Below are positions 29,003 through 39,680 of a stretch of 64,000 bases of DNA, in pieces. The DNA comes from Bifidobacterium tibiigranuli (GTDB lineage Bacteria; Actinomycetota; Actinomycetes; Actinomycetales; Bifidobacteriaceae): contig NZ_QLZA01000005.1 in the NCBI RefSeq assembly GCF_009371885.1, positions 62,001 through 126,000 of the forward strand, read 5' to 3'. Each line of letters begins with the position of its first letter. The first letter of the stretch is position 1. The notes beneath the pieces are model-generated. The model had not been told where the DNA came from, made no database searches, and was given only the letters and a program-made list of their open reading frames with translations. The position numbers and the translations under genes were made by a program.

Positions 29003-29839
29003 ATGACAAGCGATATCAAGAACCCGACCATCACACTGAATAATGGCGTAACCATACCGCAGCTGGGGCTGGGCGTATTCCAGACGAAAAGCGGCAAGGA
29101 GACCACCGACGCAGTGCGCGAGGCTTTGCAGGCCGGATACCGGCACATCGACACCGCCGCAGCCTACGGCAACGAGGAATCAGTAGGCGAGGGCCTGCGG
29201 CAGTCGGGACTCAAGCGGCATGACGTGTTCATCACGACGAAACTGTGGAATGACGACGCGCGCGCCGGCATAGCCAAAGAGGCGTTCTACCGGAGCATGG
29301 AGAAGCTCGGCACGGAGTACATCGACCTGTATCTGATCCACTGGCCGGTCGACGGCTGGGAGCAGGCGTGGGAGACCATGGCCGAGCTGTACGCCGAGCG
29401 GCGCGTACGGGCGATTGGCGTGAGCAACTTCCAGCCGCATCACCTTAAGTCGCTGCTGTCGATCAGCGATACCAAGCCGGCGGTCGATCAAGTCGAGTCC
29501 TCGCCGCAGTTCGCCAACCAAGATGTCATCGACTTCACACATGCCAACGGCATCAACGTGGAGGCGTATAGCCCGCTGGGCGGCACCGGCGGCACGCTGC
29601 TGTCCAATCCCGCGCTCGCCTCGATTGCCGAGCGTTATGGCAAGTCTCCGGCGCAAGTGGTGATTCGCTGGCACTTGCAGCGCGGCCTGATCGTCATTCC
29701 GAAATCGACGCACGCGGAGCGCATCCGCCAGAACTTCGACGTTTTCGATTTCCAGCTGACCGGAGACGATATGAAGGCCATCGGCGCGTTGAACACTGAT
29801 ACGCGCACCGGTGCCGACCCCGACAACTTCAACTTCTGA
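29003..29839 (+). CDS. Aldo/keto reductase (2,5-diketo-D-gluconate reductase type)
   Basis: This 278-residue NADPH-dependent reductase has the catalytic tetrad within GYRHIDTAAAYGNEESVGEG (Asp, Tyr), FITTKLWN (Lys) and YLIHWPV (His). The NADP-binding VIPKSTHAERI lies near the C-terminus. It belongs to the AKR5/DkgA-like subgroup, unlike the more divergent reductase at 869-1735. The ATG at 29003 follows CGAGGAAGC. Confidence 0.92.
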   Translation: MTSDIKNPTITLNNGVTIPQLGLGVFQTKSGKETTDAVREALQAGYRHIDTAAAYGNEESVGEGLRQSGLKRHDVFITTKLWNDDARAGIAKEAFYRSMEKLGTEYIDLYLIHWPVDGWEQAWETMAELYAERRVRAIGVSNFQPHHLKSLLSISDTKPAVDQVESSPQFANQDVIDFTHANGINVEAYSPLGGTGGTLLSNPALASIAERYGKSPAQVVIRWHLQRGLIVIPKSTHAERIRQNFDVFDFQLTGDDMKAIGALNTDTRTGADPDNFNF

Positions 29840-29924
29840 CGCTGGCTGAGATCGGCTGACGCTGACGCGGGTTGGCGCTGACTGACGCTGACACACCTAC
29901 GGCTACCGCATTCGTGCGCGTGCC

Positions 29925-30668
29925 CTACCCCTTGTCCTGCGCCCTGCGGCGCGGCGCCTCATCGCCTTGGGGCGCTCCGTTGATGTCGCGATGAATGTTC
30001 TGCATCTGCGCCTCGACGTTCTGCAGGCTGCGCGCGCAGTCGAGCAGGGTCTGCGAATGCTCGCTCAGCCTAGCGTCGGGCAGGTCGGTCTTATAGCGCA
30101 GCGCGTGTTCCAAGCTGGCCCAGTAGTCCATCGCGATGGTGCGGAACTGCACTTCGACCGGCGTGTAGTGCGCCCCGGAGGAGAGGAACACCGGCACTGC
30201 GTAGATCACGTGCAGGCTGCGGTAGCCGTTCTGCTTCGGATTCTTGATGTAGTCCTTGACCCGCAGCACCTGAATGTCGGATTGCGCCGAAAGATAGTTC
30301 GACACCGAGTACACGTCGTCGCGATAGTTGCAGATGACCCGGATGCCGGCCACGTCGAAAAGATTGTCCTTGATGGACTGGGTGGTCGGCGGCAGCTCCT
30401 TGCGCCTGAGCTTCTCCAGAATCGAATCGACGGATTTGAGCCGGCGCTCCAAATGATGAATCGGATTGTGCTCGAAGCGCACTTGGAACTCGCTGTCGAG
30501 CACATCCAGCTTCGTGCTGATCTCGTACATCGCCCCCTCGTACACCTGCATGAGATCCACGAATTCGGTGATCTCGCTACCGTTGAACGACGTCCTGTTG
30601 GCGTTTGCCGCTTCGAGCCTCGCCTGCATTTCGGCGGTGTTGATGCGGTCATGACGGTCTAATATCAC
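29925..30668 (-). CDS. Small alarmone synthetase (RelA/SpoT domain, GTP pyrophosphokinase)
   Basis: This 247-residue single-domain (p)ppGpp synthetase lacks HD hydrolase, TGS and ACT domains. Synthetase motifs are seen: [34 protein letters not shown] and [24 protein letters not shown]. It matches the RelQ/YjbM class, which makes pppGpp/ppGpp under stress. The start appears to be GTG 30668. It is divergent from miaA and converges with the aldo/keto reductase gene. Confidence 0.9.
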   Translation of the reverse strand: MILDRHDRINTAEMQARLEAANANRTSFNGSEITEFVDLMQVYEGAMYEISTKLDVLDSEFQVRFEHNPIHHLERRLKSVDSILEKLRRKELPPTTQSIKDNLFDVAGIRVICNYRDDVYSVSNYLSAQSDIQVLRVKDYIKNPKQNGYRSLHVIYAVPVFLSSGAHYTPVEVQFRTIAMDYWASLEHALRYKTDLPDARLSEHSQTLLDCARSLQNVEAQMQNIHRDINGAPQGDEAPRRRAQDKG

Positions 30669-30816
30669 GGTTCCCTATCATAGCCGCATGGCGCTGACGG
30701 TTGACTGGATAGTTTCATGGATATGCGCCCTTCTGAACACATACGGCGCATATGCGCGGCTTGCAGGCGCAACGTGTCGCTCAGTCCGGTGGCGGCGCAT
30801 CGCTACAATCGCGCAT

Positions 30817-31980
30817 ATGCATGCAATATGGGAATCCGGCGCGGCTCTGGGTGCGGAAGCGGGCGCAAAGACGGCCACGGCATCTGAGAGCGGTGTTTCG
30901 GTGCCGGTGCTGGCGCGCGATGCCGCCGGCGGCAGCAACTCCGAGCTGGACGCGGTGAGCAGCACCGCACGCAAGGTCGTCTCCATCATCGGCCCCACCG
31001 CCTCGGGCAAGACCGGACTCGCCATCGCGCTCGCCGAAACTCTGCGTGAGCGGGGGGATACGGCGGAAATCATCAACGCCGACGCCTATCAGATGTATCG
31101 CGGCATGGATGTCGGCACGGCGAAGGCCACGCCACAGGAGCGCCAAGCAGTGCCGCACCACCTCATCGACATCATCGAGCCCGACGACGCTATGAGCGTG
31201 GCGCGATTCCAGCAGCTCGCCACGGCGCGCATCGCGCAACTGCAGCAGAGCAATATCCGCCCGATTCTCGTCGGAGGATCGGGGCTGTACGCGCGTGCCG
31301 CGATTGACGACATTTCCTTCCCGGCGACCGACCCGACCGTGCGTTCACAGCTAGAGGAACGCTCGCGCGTTGAAGGACCGGGCGCGTTGTACGCCGAGCT
31401 GCAGGCCAAGGATCCGCAGGCCGCAGCGCGCATGGACCCGCATAATCCCCGCCGCACGATTCGCGCCTTGGAGGTCATTGCGATTACGGGGAAGCCATAC
31501 TCGGCGAGTCTGCCGCAGTATCGCTACGTCATGCCCGCCGTGCAGATCGGGCTGGACCTGCCGCGCGAGGAGCTCGACCGGCGTATCGATATCCGCACCG
31601 AGGCGATGCGGCAGGCGGGATTCGTTGATGAGGTGCGCCGGCTGCGGCCCCATCTGGGGGTCACTGCGGCGCGTGCGCTGGGCTATCAGCAGATTCTTGA
31701 GGCGCTCGACGGCACTATCAGCGAGGATGAGGCCTTCGCACAGATCGCTCAGCGCACGAAGCGGCTGGCGCGCAAGCAGATGGGCTGGTTCGGGCGCGAC
31801 CCACGCATTCACTGGCTAAATGCGCTCGACCCGCAGCTGGTGGACCATACGCTTGCGGTTATCGAACAGGCGGATGCGGGAGCCTTTGACGAGCATGACG
31901 CGAATGCGACCGGCTACGCTCACCATCACCTCGGCGATGTGGGCGATGTGGCCGAAGCAGGCGATGTGGCCGAAGCGTAG
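30817..31980 (+). CDS. miaA: tRNA dimethylallyltransferase
   Basis: This enzyme adds the isopentenyl group to A37 of tRNAs reading UNN codons. The core begins with [20 protein letters not shown] (P-loop), then [23 protein letters not shown] and [11 protein letters not shown]. It ends with [19 protein letters not shown]. The start is uncertain: an extension of about 50 residues precedes the P-loop from ATG 30817, and ATG 30688 is also in frame. The C-terminus carries a short repeat ([12 protein letters not shown]). Confidence 0.92.
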   Translation: MHAIWESGAALGAEAGAKTATASESGVSVPVLARDAAGGSNSELDAVSSTARKVVSIIGPTASGKTGLAIALAETLRERGDTAEIINADAYQMYRGMDVGTAKATPQERQAVPHHLIDIIEPDDAMSVARFQQLATARIAQLQQSNIRPILVGGSGLYARAAIDDISFPATDPTVRSQLEERSRVEGPGALYAELQAKDPQAAARMDPHNPRRTIRALEVIAITGKPYSASLPQYRYVMPAVQIGLDLPREELDRRIDIRTEAMRQAGFVDEVRRLRPHLGVTAARALGYQQILEALDGTISEDEAFAQIAQRTKRLARKQMGWFGRDPRIHWLNALDPQLVDHTLAVIEQADAGAFDEHDANATGYAHHHLGDVGDVAEAGDVAEA

Positions 31981-31995
31981 CGTACATATAGCGTG

Positions 31996-32781
31996 TCAGT
32001 GCGCCGGGCCCTGGTCCCAGCCGGCAATAAGAAAAACGCGCGTGGGATTGACCGGGCGCTGAATAGCGGCGAACAGCTGCTCGAAGCCGCTGATATCGCC
32101 GGTATAGGCCAGCCGCTTCGCGTGCTTGTAGGCTTGCCGGCTCACCGGGCCCCAGTCCAGATCCCAGCCCGCGTCATGTGCCAGCCGCGAGGCGAAGATA
32201 CGCAGCACCATCGCGTTGCCGCCCTTGAAGGGATGCAGATAGCCCAGCTCGTCATAGATCTTCGCCAATTCATGGGTGAAATCGTCGCGATCGAGATTGC
32301 GCAGATTGTGCTTCTCGCTCAGCTCGGTGGAGATGTTCATCGCCCCAGTGTCGATAAGTCCGGCCGGGAAGAACGCCTCCGGATCCTCGTCACGGCTGGC
32401 ATCACGATCGGGCTCATTGGCTACATCGCCCGAACTGTGCGCAGCGGCGCGCTGCATGCTGTGGTCCTTGACATCCTTGGTGCGCAGCAGACCCGCGTCG
32501 TCGTACACGCCGTCGAACAGCGCGTGGTGAATGGCCTGCAGCTCTGAAAGATCGCCCGTGGGCTCCCAGCCGCGCTCGGCGAGCAATACGGTTCTGGCGA
32601 ATACGCCGCTTGCCGCGTCATGCGGGTCTCGGTCGGCGATCTCGATCAGCTGGCGCACGTCCGAGCTGCCCAAGGCATAGCCATCCGCTGCCCGTTTCGT
32701 GGCGTCGTTGGGCGTCATTGCTTCCAATGCGCAGTTCTTGCGGGCAAATGCGACTGCGACGGCACGTTCTGCAGGAGTCAT
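31996..32781 (-). CDS. Fic-family protein with a degenerate active-site motif
   Basis: This 261-residue protein belongs to the Fic/Doc fold (helical; [15 protein letters not shown], then [11 protein letters not shown] and [10 protein letters not shown]). The signature at residues 183-194 is [12 protein letters not shown]. The canonical motif is HxFx(D/E)GNGRxxR. The His and last Arg are kept, but the metal-binding acid is Gly and the first Arg is Met. AMP transfer may therefore be weak, altered or absent. It is convergent with miaA and divergent from ftsK. It is unrelated to the Fic remnant at 5827-5985. Confidence 0.75.
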   Translation of the reverse strand: MTPAERAVAVAFARKNCALEAMTPNDATKRAADGYALGSSDVRQLIEIADRDPHDAASGVFARTVLLAERGWEPTGDLSELQAIHHALFDGVYDDAGLLRTKDVKDHSMQRAAAHSSGDVANEPDRDASRDEDPEAFFPAGLIDTGAMNISTELSEKHNLRNLDRDDFTHELAKIYDELGYLHPFKGGNAMVLRIFASRLAHDAGWDLDWGPVSRQAYKHAKRLAYTGDISGFEQLFAAIQRPVNPTRVFLIAGWDQGPAH

Positions 32782-32854
32782 ATCTGCCTATCATAGTCGA
32801 TGGAAATCTGATGAAAAGTCGATGGGAACGGGAGCCGGTAGAATCAAGGGCGTT

Positions 32855-35782
32855 ATGGCACGAACCGCATCTTCATCAAACAACACAGCCAAATCCCCGC
32901 GCTCCAAGGCGAAGGGGGCCTCGAGCGATGCCAAAGGCTCCGCCAGCGAGCTCAAACCCGAGCCGTTCTGGCATAAGGCGCTGCTCGCCGTGCCTCGAGG
33001 GCTTGGCAAAATTGTGCGCACCATCAGCGGCGTCGGCGAATACGACCCTCAGAACCGCAACGATGGCTGGTGCTTCATCCTGTTGGTATTGGCAATAGCG
33101 TTCGTTGCCTCGGAATGGTTCCGCGTCGATGGAGTGCTGGGCCGGGCGCTGCATGCCTTCGTCTCGGGTGTCTTCGGCGTCATGAGCGTGGTGCTGCCGG
33201 TGCTGCTCACCTATCTTTCGATACGTCTTATGCGCAACAGCGGCGCGGATTCGGACAATGCCAAGGTAGTGACCGGCTGGGCGCTGTTGCTGTGGTCCGT
33301 GTGCTCGATTATCGATGCGCTGGTGGCTTCGGACACGCGAAGCTTCAATATGTCCGAGATACAGGGTGCCGGCGGACTGCTCGGCTTTGCGCTCGGCTCT
33401 CCGCTTTCGTGGGGCCTGTCCGAGGGCTTCGCCGTACTCATTTTCGTCGTGACTGCACTGTTCGCCCTGCTGCTGATCACTCGTATGCATGTCAATGAGG
33501 TTCCTGATCGCATTCGCGGCGTGTTCGGTCGTCGTGGAGCAGCAGCCAGCAACGCCGATGATGATACTGAGCAGTTCCCGAACGAGGTGCATGTCGGCGA
33601 GGGCACGCTGTCCTTCGCACAGGGCGTGCCTTCGCACAATGACGCGGACGAGGCGGAGCAGACGCTGGACGCCAAGGCGGCGAAGGGTGGACTGTGGGCG
33701 AAGTTCCTGTCGCGCTTCTCCCGCAAGGGCGCGGATGCAGACAGCGGATCCTTGGATCGCTACGAGAATGACACCGCATTCGACAAGGCTGCGCGCAGCC
33801 ACGGCGAGAGCGCCCAGTTCCCAGCGGTCGACGCGCCTACTGGCGCTGCGCAGGGTACCGGGGCAACCGGAGCAACGTACGATGGCGCTGATCTGCACCT
33901 GCCGGGCAACGCCGGTTCACCGCGTATCGTCAACCCGACGTATGACCGCGCCGCATATGACGACGCGGAGAATTCGCAGCCTACGGTCGCGTTGAATCCG
34001 TTGGGAAGCACTGCGTTGGGAGGCGCTGCGCCGGGGAATGCTGCACAGACAGGCTACGGCGACTACGGTTCCGGCGAACACGCTGCAGCGCCCGACTCTG
34101 CCATAGCCGACCCGTGGGCGGCAATCGGCGCCCCCGGGCCAGCGCAGGATGGCGGCGATGCCATGCTGGTGAACGCCGCAACGGGTGAGATAGCCGACGA
34201 CGGCAGCGATAACAGCAATGACGCCGGTATCCCTGACGATGCCCTAGCTCCGTACCAATTGCCCGACCTGAACCTGCTGGCCAAAGGACAGCCGCATGCC
34301 GTGCGCACGCCGGCCAACGACAATGTCATTCGCGCGCTGACCTCCACCTTCCAGCAGTTCAAGGTGGACGCCAAAGTCGTCGGCTTCCTGCGCGGCCCTT
34401 CCGTCACCCAGTACGAAGTGGAGCTTGGCCCGGGCGTCAAGGTCGAGAAGGTCACCAACCTGCAGCGCAATATTGCGTACGCAGTGGCCAGCTCCGACGT
34501 GCGCATTCTGTCGCCTATCCCTGGCAAATCGGCCATTGGCATCGAGATTCCGAACATCGACCGCGAAATCGTGCATCTGGGCGATGTGCTGCGCTCCGAC
34601 GAAGCGGTGAGTGACGCCAATCCGATGCTCGCGGGCGTAGGCAAGGACGTCGAAGGGCATTTCGTCACCGCCGATCTGACCAAGATGCCGCATCTGCTCG
34701 TTGCCGGTGCCACTGGCTCGGGCAAGTCGAGCTTCATCAACTCCATGCTCACCTCGGTCATCATGCGGGCCACGCCTGAGCAGGTCCGCCTGATCATGGT
34801 GGACCCCAAGCGCGTCGAGCTGTCGGCCTACGCGGGCATCCCACATCTGCTCACGCCCATTATCACCGACCCCAAGAAGGCCGCGCAAGCCCTCGAATGG
34901 GTCGTCAAGGAGATGGACGCGCGTTACGATGACCTGCAGTTCTTCGGCTTCCGCCATGTCAAGGACTTCAACGAGGCCGTGCGCGCCGGTAAGGTCCACG
35001 CCCCGCTCGGTTCGAATCGCAAGGTGGCTCCATATCCGTACCTGCTTGTCGTGGTCGACGAGATGGCCGACCTCATGATGGTGGCCAAGAACGATGTGGA
35101 GAGCTCGATTCAGCGTATCACGCAGCTGGCCCGCGCCGCCGGCGTGCATCTGGTGCTGGCTACGCAGCGCCCGTCGGTCGACGTCGTCACCGGCCTGATC
35201 AAGGCGAATATTCCATCCCGGCTGGCGTTTGCCACATCCTCTGCGACCGATTCGCGCGTCATCCTCGACTCGGTGGGTGCGGAGACCCTGATTGGTCAGG
35301 GCGATGCGCTGTTCCTGCCGATGGGGTCGGCCAAGGCGTTGCGCGTGCAGGGTTCGTGGGTGAGCGAATCCGAGATCCGCAAGGCGGTCGAATACGTGCG
35401 CACGCAGCGCAAGCCGCATTACCGCGACGACATCGAGCAGATGGCCAAGGAAGCCGAGCAGCATGCCGTCGAGCCTGACGAGGATATCGGCAACGATATG
35501 GATGTGCTGCTGCAGGCGGCCGAGCTGGTCGTCACCACGCAGTTCGGGTCCACTTCGATGCTGCAGCGCAAGCTGCGCGTCGGATTCGCAAAAGCTGGGC
35601 GGCTGATGGACCTGCTCGAATCGCGCGGCGTCGTAGGACCTTCCGAAGGCTCGAAGGCCCGGCAGGTACTGGTGCAGCCGCAGGACCTGCAGCAGGTGCT
35701 CGCCTTCATCCGCGGGGAGAGCGATTCGCTGCAGACTTCGGCGGGAGCGGCAGACGGAGCGAACGATGCGCTGGGCGAATAA
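32855..35782 (+). CDS. ftsK: DNA translocase FtsK/SpoIIIE
   Basis: The protein has 975 residues. Four hydrophobic helices lie in the N-terminal 200 residues, followed by a long disordered linker rich in Ala, Gly and Asp. The motor domain has Walker [13 protein letters not shown] and Walker [16 protein letters not shown]-terminal gamma winged-helix domain ([20 protein letters not shown]) reads FtsK-orienting sequences. It clears chromosome ends through the division septum. The ATG at 32855 was chosen; the upstream frame extension is unsupported. It heads the ftsK-pgsA-cinA-clgR block. Confidence 0.95.
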   Translation: MARTASSSNNTAKSPRSKAKGASSDAKGSASELKPEPFWHKALLAVPRGLGKIVRTISGVGEYDPQNRNDGWCFILLVLAIAFVASEWFRVDGVLGRALHAFVSGVFGVMSVVLPVLLTYLSIRLMRNSGADSDNAKVVTGWALLLWSVCSIIDALVASDTRSFNMSEIQGAGGLLGFALGSPLSWGLSEGFAVLIFVVTALFALLLITRMHVNEVPDRIRGVFGRRGAAASNADDDTEQFPNEVHVGEGTLSFAQGVPSHNDADEAEQTLDAKAAKGGLWAKFLSRFSRKGADADSGSLDRYENDTAFDKAARSHGESAQFPAVDAPTGAAQGTGATGATYDGADLHLPGNAGSPRIVNPTYDRAAYDDAENSQPTVALNPLGSTALGGAAPGNAAQTGYGDYGSGEHAAAPDSAIADPWAAIGAPGPAQDGGDAMLVNAATGEIADDGSDNSNDAGIPDDALAPYQLPDLNLLAKGQPHAVRTPANDNVIRALTSTFQQFKVDAKVVGFLRGPSVTQYEVELGPGVKVEKVTNLQRNIAYAVASSDVRILSPIPGKSAIGIEIPNIDREIVHLGDVLRSDEAVSDANPMLAGVGKDVEGHFVTADLTKMPHLLVAGATGSGKSSFINSMLTSVIMRATPEQVRLIMVDPKRVELSAYAGIPHLLTPIITDPKKAAQALEWVVKEMDARYDDLQFFGFRHVKDFNEAVRAGKVHAPLGSNRKVAPYPYLLVVVDEMADLMMVAKNDVESSIQRITQLARAAGVHLVLATQRPSVDVVTGLIKANIPSRLAFATSSATDSRVILDSVGAETLIGQGDALFLPMGSAKALRVQGSWVSESEIRKAVEYVRTQRKPHYRDDIEQMAKEAEQHAVEPDEDIGNDMDVLLQAAELVVTTQFGSTSMLQRKLRVGFAKAGRLMDLLESRGVVGPSEGSKARQVLVQPQDLQQVLAFIRGESDSLQTSAGAADGANDALGE

Positions 35783-35917
35783 TTCGAGCAGCGCGGCAGT
35801 TGTCGCCGGTTTTGCTGGTTTTGCTGATTTTGCTGGTTTTGTCGACTTTGCCGATTACAGCTTCGATTTCAGCGATATGCGCATGTGCGGTAATGAGTTC
35901 GCAGTAGGGTGAATAGT

Positions 35918-36577
35918 ATGCAAACACGGGATGAACATAAGACATCGTTATGGGACGGTTGGAATAGCCCACCGAATCTGGTGACCTATTCCCGTATCGT
36001 GCTGGTGCTGATTTTCCTTTGGGCGGACATCGCCGCCGGCCCTTGGGGAGCGCAGAACCTGCGGCTGCGATGGGCTGCAGCGCTGCTCTTCGTCGTCGCC
36101 GCGTCCACCGACAAGCTGGATGGCTGGATGGCGCGCAAGTACGACCAGGTTACCGAACTGGGCAAGCTTATGGATCCCATCGCCGACAAACTGCTGATTC
36201 TGGCCACACTGGTCGTGGCCTCGGCATTCGGCGAAGTGTTCTGGTGGGTTACGATTCTGTTCCTGATTCGCGAGCTGGGCATCACGGTGATGCGTTTCTT
36301 CGTCATTGACAGCGGCGGCAAGGTCATCGCCGCTTCGCGGGCAGGAAAATACAAGACCCTGACCGAATGCGTCGGCTTGGGCATGCTGCTGACGCCCATG
36401 TGGTCGCTTGCCTCGGGCGATGAGGTCCCTACCTGGGTCAATGTCTACCATGGCGTCACGCAGGCGATTATCTATATCGCGCTCGCTCTATGTCTGTATT
36501 CCGGCGGGGAGTATCTGATCAACACCTTCGGCGGGCGGCGATCCGCGTCCTCGGCCGGTGGCGATCAGTCGGCATGA
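35918..36577 (+). CDS. pgsA: CDP-diacylglycerol-glycerol-3-phosphate 3-phosphatidyltransferase
   Basis: This 219-residue membrane enzyme of phosphatidylglycerol synthesis has the CDP-alcohol phosphotransferase motif DKLDGWMARKYDQVTELGKL followed by MDPIADK (residues about 58-84), with all expected Asp and Gly residues. Several transmembrane helices surround it. The ATG at 35918 has AGGGTG upstream; GTG 35909 is also in frame. Its TGA overlaps the ATG of cinA. Confidence 0.93.
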   Translation: MQTRDEHKTSLWDGWNSPPNLVTYSRIVLVLIFLWADIAAGPWGAQNLRLRWAAALLFVVAASTDKLDGWMARKYDQVTELGKLMDPIADKLLILATLVVASAFGEVFWWVTILFLIRELGITVMRFFVIDSGGKVIAASRAGKYKTLTECVGLGMLLTPMWSLASGDEVPTWVNVYHGVTQAIIYIALALCLYSGGEYLINTFGGRRSASSAGGDQSA

Positions 36578-37167
36578 CTGGTATGGCTGGCATAGCCAGT
36601 GTGTCTCGCGCCGAGACGTCCGATGGTGAATCGGATATGCAGGGCCGTTGCGACGCGCTTGCCGCAAAGATTCTCGCGCGTTGCAAGACACTCGGCGTGA
36701 AAATAGCCGTTGCGGAATCGCTGACTGGGGGATTGCTGGCCGACGCCTTCGTGCGTGTGCCGGGTGCTTCGGCGGTGTTCCTTGGCTCGGCGGTCACCTA
36801 TGACATCGCCGCCAAGGCCTCGATTCTGGGCGTGGACGCCGAGCTGCTGCGGCGCGAAGGCGCGGTGTATCCCGAGGTGGCGCGTCAGATGGCGCAGGCC
36901 ACGGCGAATCTCTACCACCAGCCGGGCTATGACGCTGTCATCGGGCTGTCGACCACCGGCGTTGCGGGGCCTGGCCCGGACGGCAGCAAACCTGCGGGGC
37001 TGGTCTATATCGGTCTGGCGATTCCGGCCGTGTTCGCAGCTTCCCGGCAACCGCAAACCATTGTGCGGGAGCTGCACTGCCACGGTTCGCGCGAGGCGGT
37101 GCGCCAGCAAAGCGTGCTGCATGTTTTGGAAAACCTAAGCGAACTAACAGTGAATTCACAGGAATAA
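36574..37167 (+). CDS. CinA-family nicotinamide-nucleotide amidohydrolase
   Basis: This 197-residue stand-alone C-terminal CinA (PncC) domain deamidates NMN to nicotinate mononucleotide in the pyridine-nucleotide salvage cycle. Family motifs are AVAESLTGGLLADAFVRVPGAS, FLGSAVTYD, and VIGLSTTGVAGPGPDGSKPAG. The start overlaps the pgsA stop (ATGA), a sign of translational coupling. The position between pgsA and a clgR-type regulator is conserved in actinobacteria. Confidence 0.9.
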   Translation: MTGMAGIASVSRAETSDGESDMQGRCDALAAKILARCKTLGVKIAVAESLTGGLLADAFVRVPGASAVFLGSAVTYDIAAKASILGVDAELLRREGAVYPEVARQMAQATANLYHQPGYDAVIGLSTTGVAGPGPDGSKPAGLVYIGLAIPAVFAASRQPQTIVRELHCHGSREAVRQQSVLHVLENLSELTVNSQE

Positions 37168-37184
37168 TCTCGTCTTCCCGGTGT

Positions 37185-37210
37185 TGTTCATAGTGTAAGC
37201 CTTACGAACA
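37185..37210. promoter_or_regulatory. Inverted repeat upstream of the clgR-like gene
   Basis: TGTTC...GAACA encloses a GTAAGCCTTAC palindrome over 26 bases, 13 bases before the start at 37224. The symmetry and position suggest an operator, possibly for autoregulation by the downstream helix-turn-helix protein. No known consensus was matched with confidence. Confidence 0.45.
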
Positions 37211-37223
37211 CGAGCCGAAAGGA

Positions 37224-37748
37224 ATGGCGCAGATGGACACGATGACACGCACCAACGAACAGACGGATGTAACCACTCTGTCGACACGGCCGGTTCAGGC
37301 GGGCAATGCGCGTATGCGCGATTTGACTCCCGCACAGCGCAGGGCGGTGATGTTCGCCCAGCAGCAGGTGATACGCGCGCGGGCTGCGAAGAAGGCCAAG
37401 GATGAGCGGCAGGCTGCGCTCAGCCGCATGTGGCAGGCCGAGGACGCCGAGCAGCAGTCCAAGCCTAGGGCGGCTTCGCGCAAACGCGAGTCCACCAGCG
37501 AAAGCAGAGATATGTCGCTGCGCGAGGCAATAGGGCATGTGCTGCGCGATTTGCGCACGCAGGACCATAAGACGCTGCGCGAGGTAAGCGAAAAGGCCGG
37601 CGTCTCGCTCGGCTATCTTTCCGAAGTCGAGCGTGGGCAGAAGGAGGCCAGCTCCGAGCTGCTTGGCTCGATCGCCGAATCGCTGGGATTGAGCACTGCG
37701 CAGATGCTGCGCATGGTCGCCGATTATCTCGATTCCGTCGAGCTGTGA
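37224..37748 (+). CDS. clgR: Helix-turn-helix transcriptional regulator (ClgR-like)
   Basis: This 174-residue protein has an XRE-type helix-turn-helix domain near the C-terminus ([40 protein letters not shown], residues about 94-135) and a long basic/Gln-rich N-terminal extension. ClgR in actinobacteria activates clp protease and chaperone genes, and its gene regularly lies after cinA. The start at 37224 has GAAAGGA upstream. The ClgR assignment is by domain layout and synteny. A terminator follows at 37783-37812. Confidence 0.82.
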   Translation: MAQMDTMTRTNEQTDVTTLSTRPVQAGNARMRDLTPAQRRAVMFAQQQVIRARAAKKAKDERQAALSRMWQAEDAEQQSKPRAASRKRESTSESRDMSLREAIGHVLRDLRTQDHKTLREVSEKAGVSLGYLSEVERGQKEASSELLGSIAESLGLSTAQMLRMVADYLDSVEL

Positions 37749-37782
37749 GCATCGCGTCGTCTCCGGCAGTATAACGACAACG

Positions 37783-37812
37783 AAACCCGCCACCTGTGGA
37801 TGGCGGGTTTTT
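37783..37812 (+). terminator. Rho-independent terminator after clgR
   Basis: AAACCCGCCA and TGGCGGGTTTTT form a stem of about 10 bp with an 8-base loop, ending in a T-run. Confidence 0.85.
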
Positions 37813-37918
37813 CGTGCGTATGCAAGTCGTGCGTATGCGAAAGCAACGGCGTGCGTAGTTGTGGCGGAGTAGAATTCGCTGAGACGAGATATGGCAGGAA
37901 CTATGAGATCGAGGTGCT

Positions 37919-38152
37919 GTGCGCGAACGGGAGTTTTGGGAGCTGCTTGAGGAGATTTTCGGCCGCAGCTATGGCCGCAGTCTTGCCCATGACCAGCAGC
38001 TCACCGCGCTTGAGGGTATGAGCGTGGTGCAGGCTCTCGCAGCGGGTGTCGAGCCGCGCGTCGTCTGGAATGTGCTGTGCGACCAGATGGATGTTCCTGA
38101 TTCGCAGCGATGGGGCAGAGATCACAACGCGCCTCCGCTGCCAGCGCGCTGA
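37919..38152 (+). CDS. DUF3046 protein
   Basis: This 77-residue protein starts at GTG 37919 (GAGGTGCT upstream). The family pattern is REREFWELLEEIFGRSYGRS, then LAHDQQLTALEGMSVVQAL, and VVWNVLCDQMDVPDSQRWG. DUF3046 genes sit just upstream of recA throughout actinobacteria. The function is unknown. Confidence 0.85.
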   Translation: MREREFWELLEEIFGRSYGRSLAHDQQLTALEGMSVVQALAAGVEPRVVWNVLCDQMDVPDSQRWGRDHNAPPLPAR

Positions 38153-38229
38153 TTGGGCTCCGCGATGCCAGTGCGGTGAACGACGCTTGCTGTGGCTGCT
38201 GACGACACGCCGTGTTCTCCGTAGCATGT

Positions 38230-38245
38230 TCGAACAAATGTTCGT
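38230..38245. promoter_or_regulatory. LexA (SOS) box upstream of recA
   Basis: TCGAACAAATGTTCGT matches the actinobacterial SOS box TCGAAC-N4-GTTCGA at 11 of the 12 conserved positions. It lies 245 bases before the recA start, with TATAGT (38255-38260) just downstream as a possible -10. LexA repression of recA is inferred. Confidence 0.8.
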
Positions 38246-38489
38246 ATGCTGGGTTATAGTATTTTCAGCGCAGATCATGCATCGGCGGCTTCCACACACT
38301 GGCGGCTTCCAGTTATCAACGGCTCTGCAGCCGCTTCGGATTCAGCGGCTGAGGGTCCTGTGAGACGAGAGACGCTCGGCGTGTCGAAATGGCAAGCCTT
38401 CGACCACAATGGTCTGTCGGGATTGCCGAGGCGGCATGTCACGCCATACCGTGGGATGTGACGAGAGCTGTACAACGTAAGGAGCAGAC

Positions 38490-39677
38490 ATGGCACAACA
38501 GGCAAAAGTCGCGTCGAAGGCGAACGTGACAGATTTACGCGGCGAGGATCCGCGGCGGCAGGCCGCGCTGAAAACCGCGCTGCAGGAGGTCGAGAAGAGC
38601 TTCGGCAAGGGGTCGGCTATGCGTTTGGGCGACAAGCCCGCGCAAGACGTCGAGGTCATCCCCACCGGGTCTCTTGCACTGGATATGGCCTTGGGGATAG
38701 GCGGGCTGCCCCGTGGCCGCATCGTGGAGATCTACGGTCCGGAGTCCTCCGGCAAGACGACGCTGGCGCTGCATGTGGTCGCCAATGCGCAGAAGAACGG
38801 GGGAGTGGCGGCGTTCATCGACGCCGAGCATGCCTTGGATCCGGTCTATGCCAAGCATTTGGGCGTGGACACGGACTCGCTGATCGTCTCGCAGCCCGAC
38901 AACGGCGAGCAGGCGCTCGAGATCGCTGACATGCTGATTCGTTCCGGCGCGCTGGATGCCATCGTCATTGATTCGGTGGCGGCACTGGTGCCCAAGGCCG
39001 AAATCGAAGGCGAAATGGGCGACAGCCACGTTGGCTTGCAGGCGAGGCTGATGAGTCAGGCGCTGCGCAAGATGACCGGTGCGCTGGCGCAGGCTGGCAC
39101 CACCGCCATCTTCATCAACCAGTTGCGTGAGAAGATCGGCGTGTTCTTCGGCAGCCCCGAGACCACCACCGGCGGCAAGGCGCTGAAGTTCTATTCCTCG
39201 GTCCGCTTGGACATCAGGCGCATCCAGACGCTGAAGAACGGCGATGAGGCCGTGGGCAATCGCACCAAGGTCAAAGTGGTGAAGAACAAGATGGCGCCGC
39301 CCTTCAAATTCGCCGAATTCGATGTGCTCTACGGCGAGGGCATCTCGAAGGAAGGCTCCGTGCTGGACATGGCGCTGCAATGCAATGTGGCGAAGAAGTC
39401 CGGCTCTTGGTTCACCTACGACGGCGAGCAGCTTGGTCAGGGCCGCGAGAACGTGCGGCAGTTCATGAAGGACAATCCGGCGATCACCGACGAGATTGAG
39501 CGCAAGGTGAAAATCGCCTTCGGGCTGCTTCCCGACGACACGCCGGACCCTGACGATGCTGATGGCGCAGCTGGTGGTGACGCAGACGGCGGTGATGCGG
39601 CTCATGACGCAGCCGGCGCGGGCGAGGCTGGCGATTCCAAGGCCAAAGCCTCAAAGGCCGCCGCAGCCAAGGCATAG
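38490..39677 (+). CDS. recA: Recombinase RecA
   Basis: This 395-residue strand-exchange ATPase and SOS co-protease has Walker [13 protein letters not shown], the [10 protein letters not shown] segment, [20 protein letters not shown], and the L2 loop region [20 protein letters not shown]. The Ala/Asp/Gly-rich C-terminal tail is longer than in E. coli. An AGGAG ribosome-binding site lies before ATG 38490. recX follows 3 bases after the stop. Confidence 0.98.
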   Translation: MAQQAKVASKANVTDLRGEDPRRQAALKTALQEVEKSFGKGSAMRLGDKPAQDVEVIPTGSLALDMALGIGGLPRGRIVEIYGPESSGKTTLALHVVANAQKNGGVAAFIDAEHALDPVYAKHLGVDTDSLIVSQPDNGEQALEIADMLIRSGALDAIVIDSVAALVPKAEIEGEMGDSHVGLQARLMSQALRKMTGALAQAGTTAIFINQLREKIGVFFGSPETTTGGKALKFYSSVRLDIRRIQTLKNGDEAVGNRTKVKVVKNKMAPPFKFAEFDVLYGEGISKEGSVLDMALQCNVAKKSGSWFTYDGEQLGQGRENVRQFMKDNPAITDEIERKVKIAFGLLPDDTPDPDDADGAAGGDADGGDAAHDAAGAGEAGDSKAKASKAAAAKA

Positions 39678-39680
39678 CCG

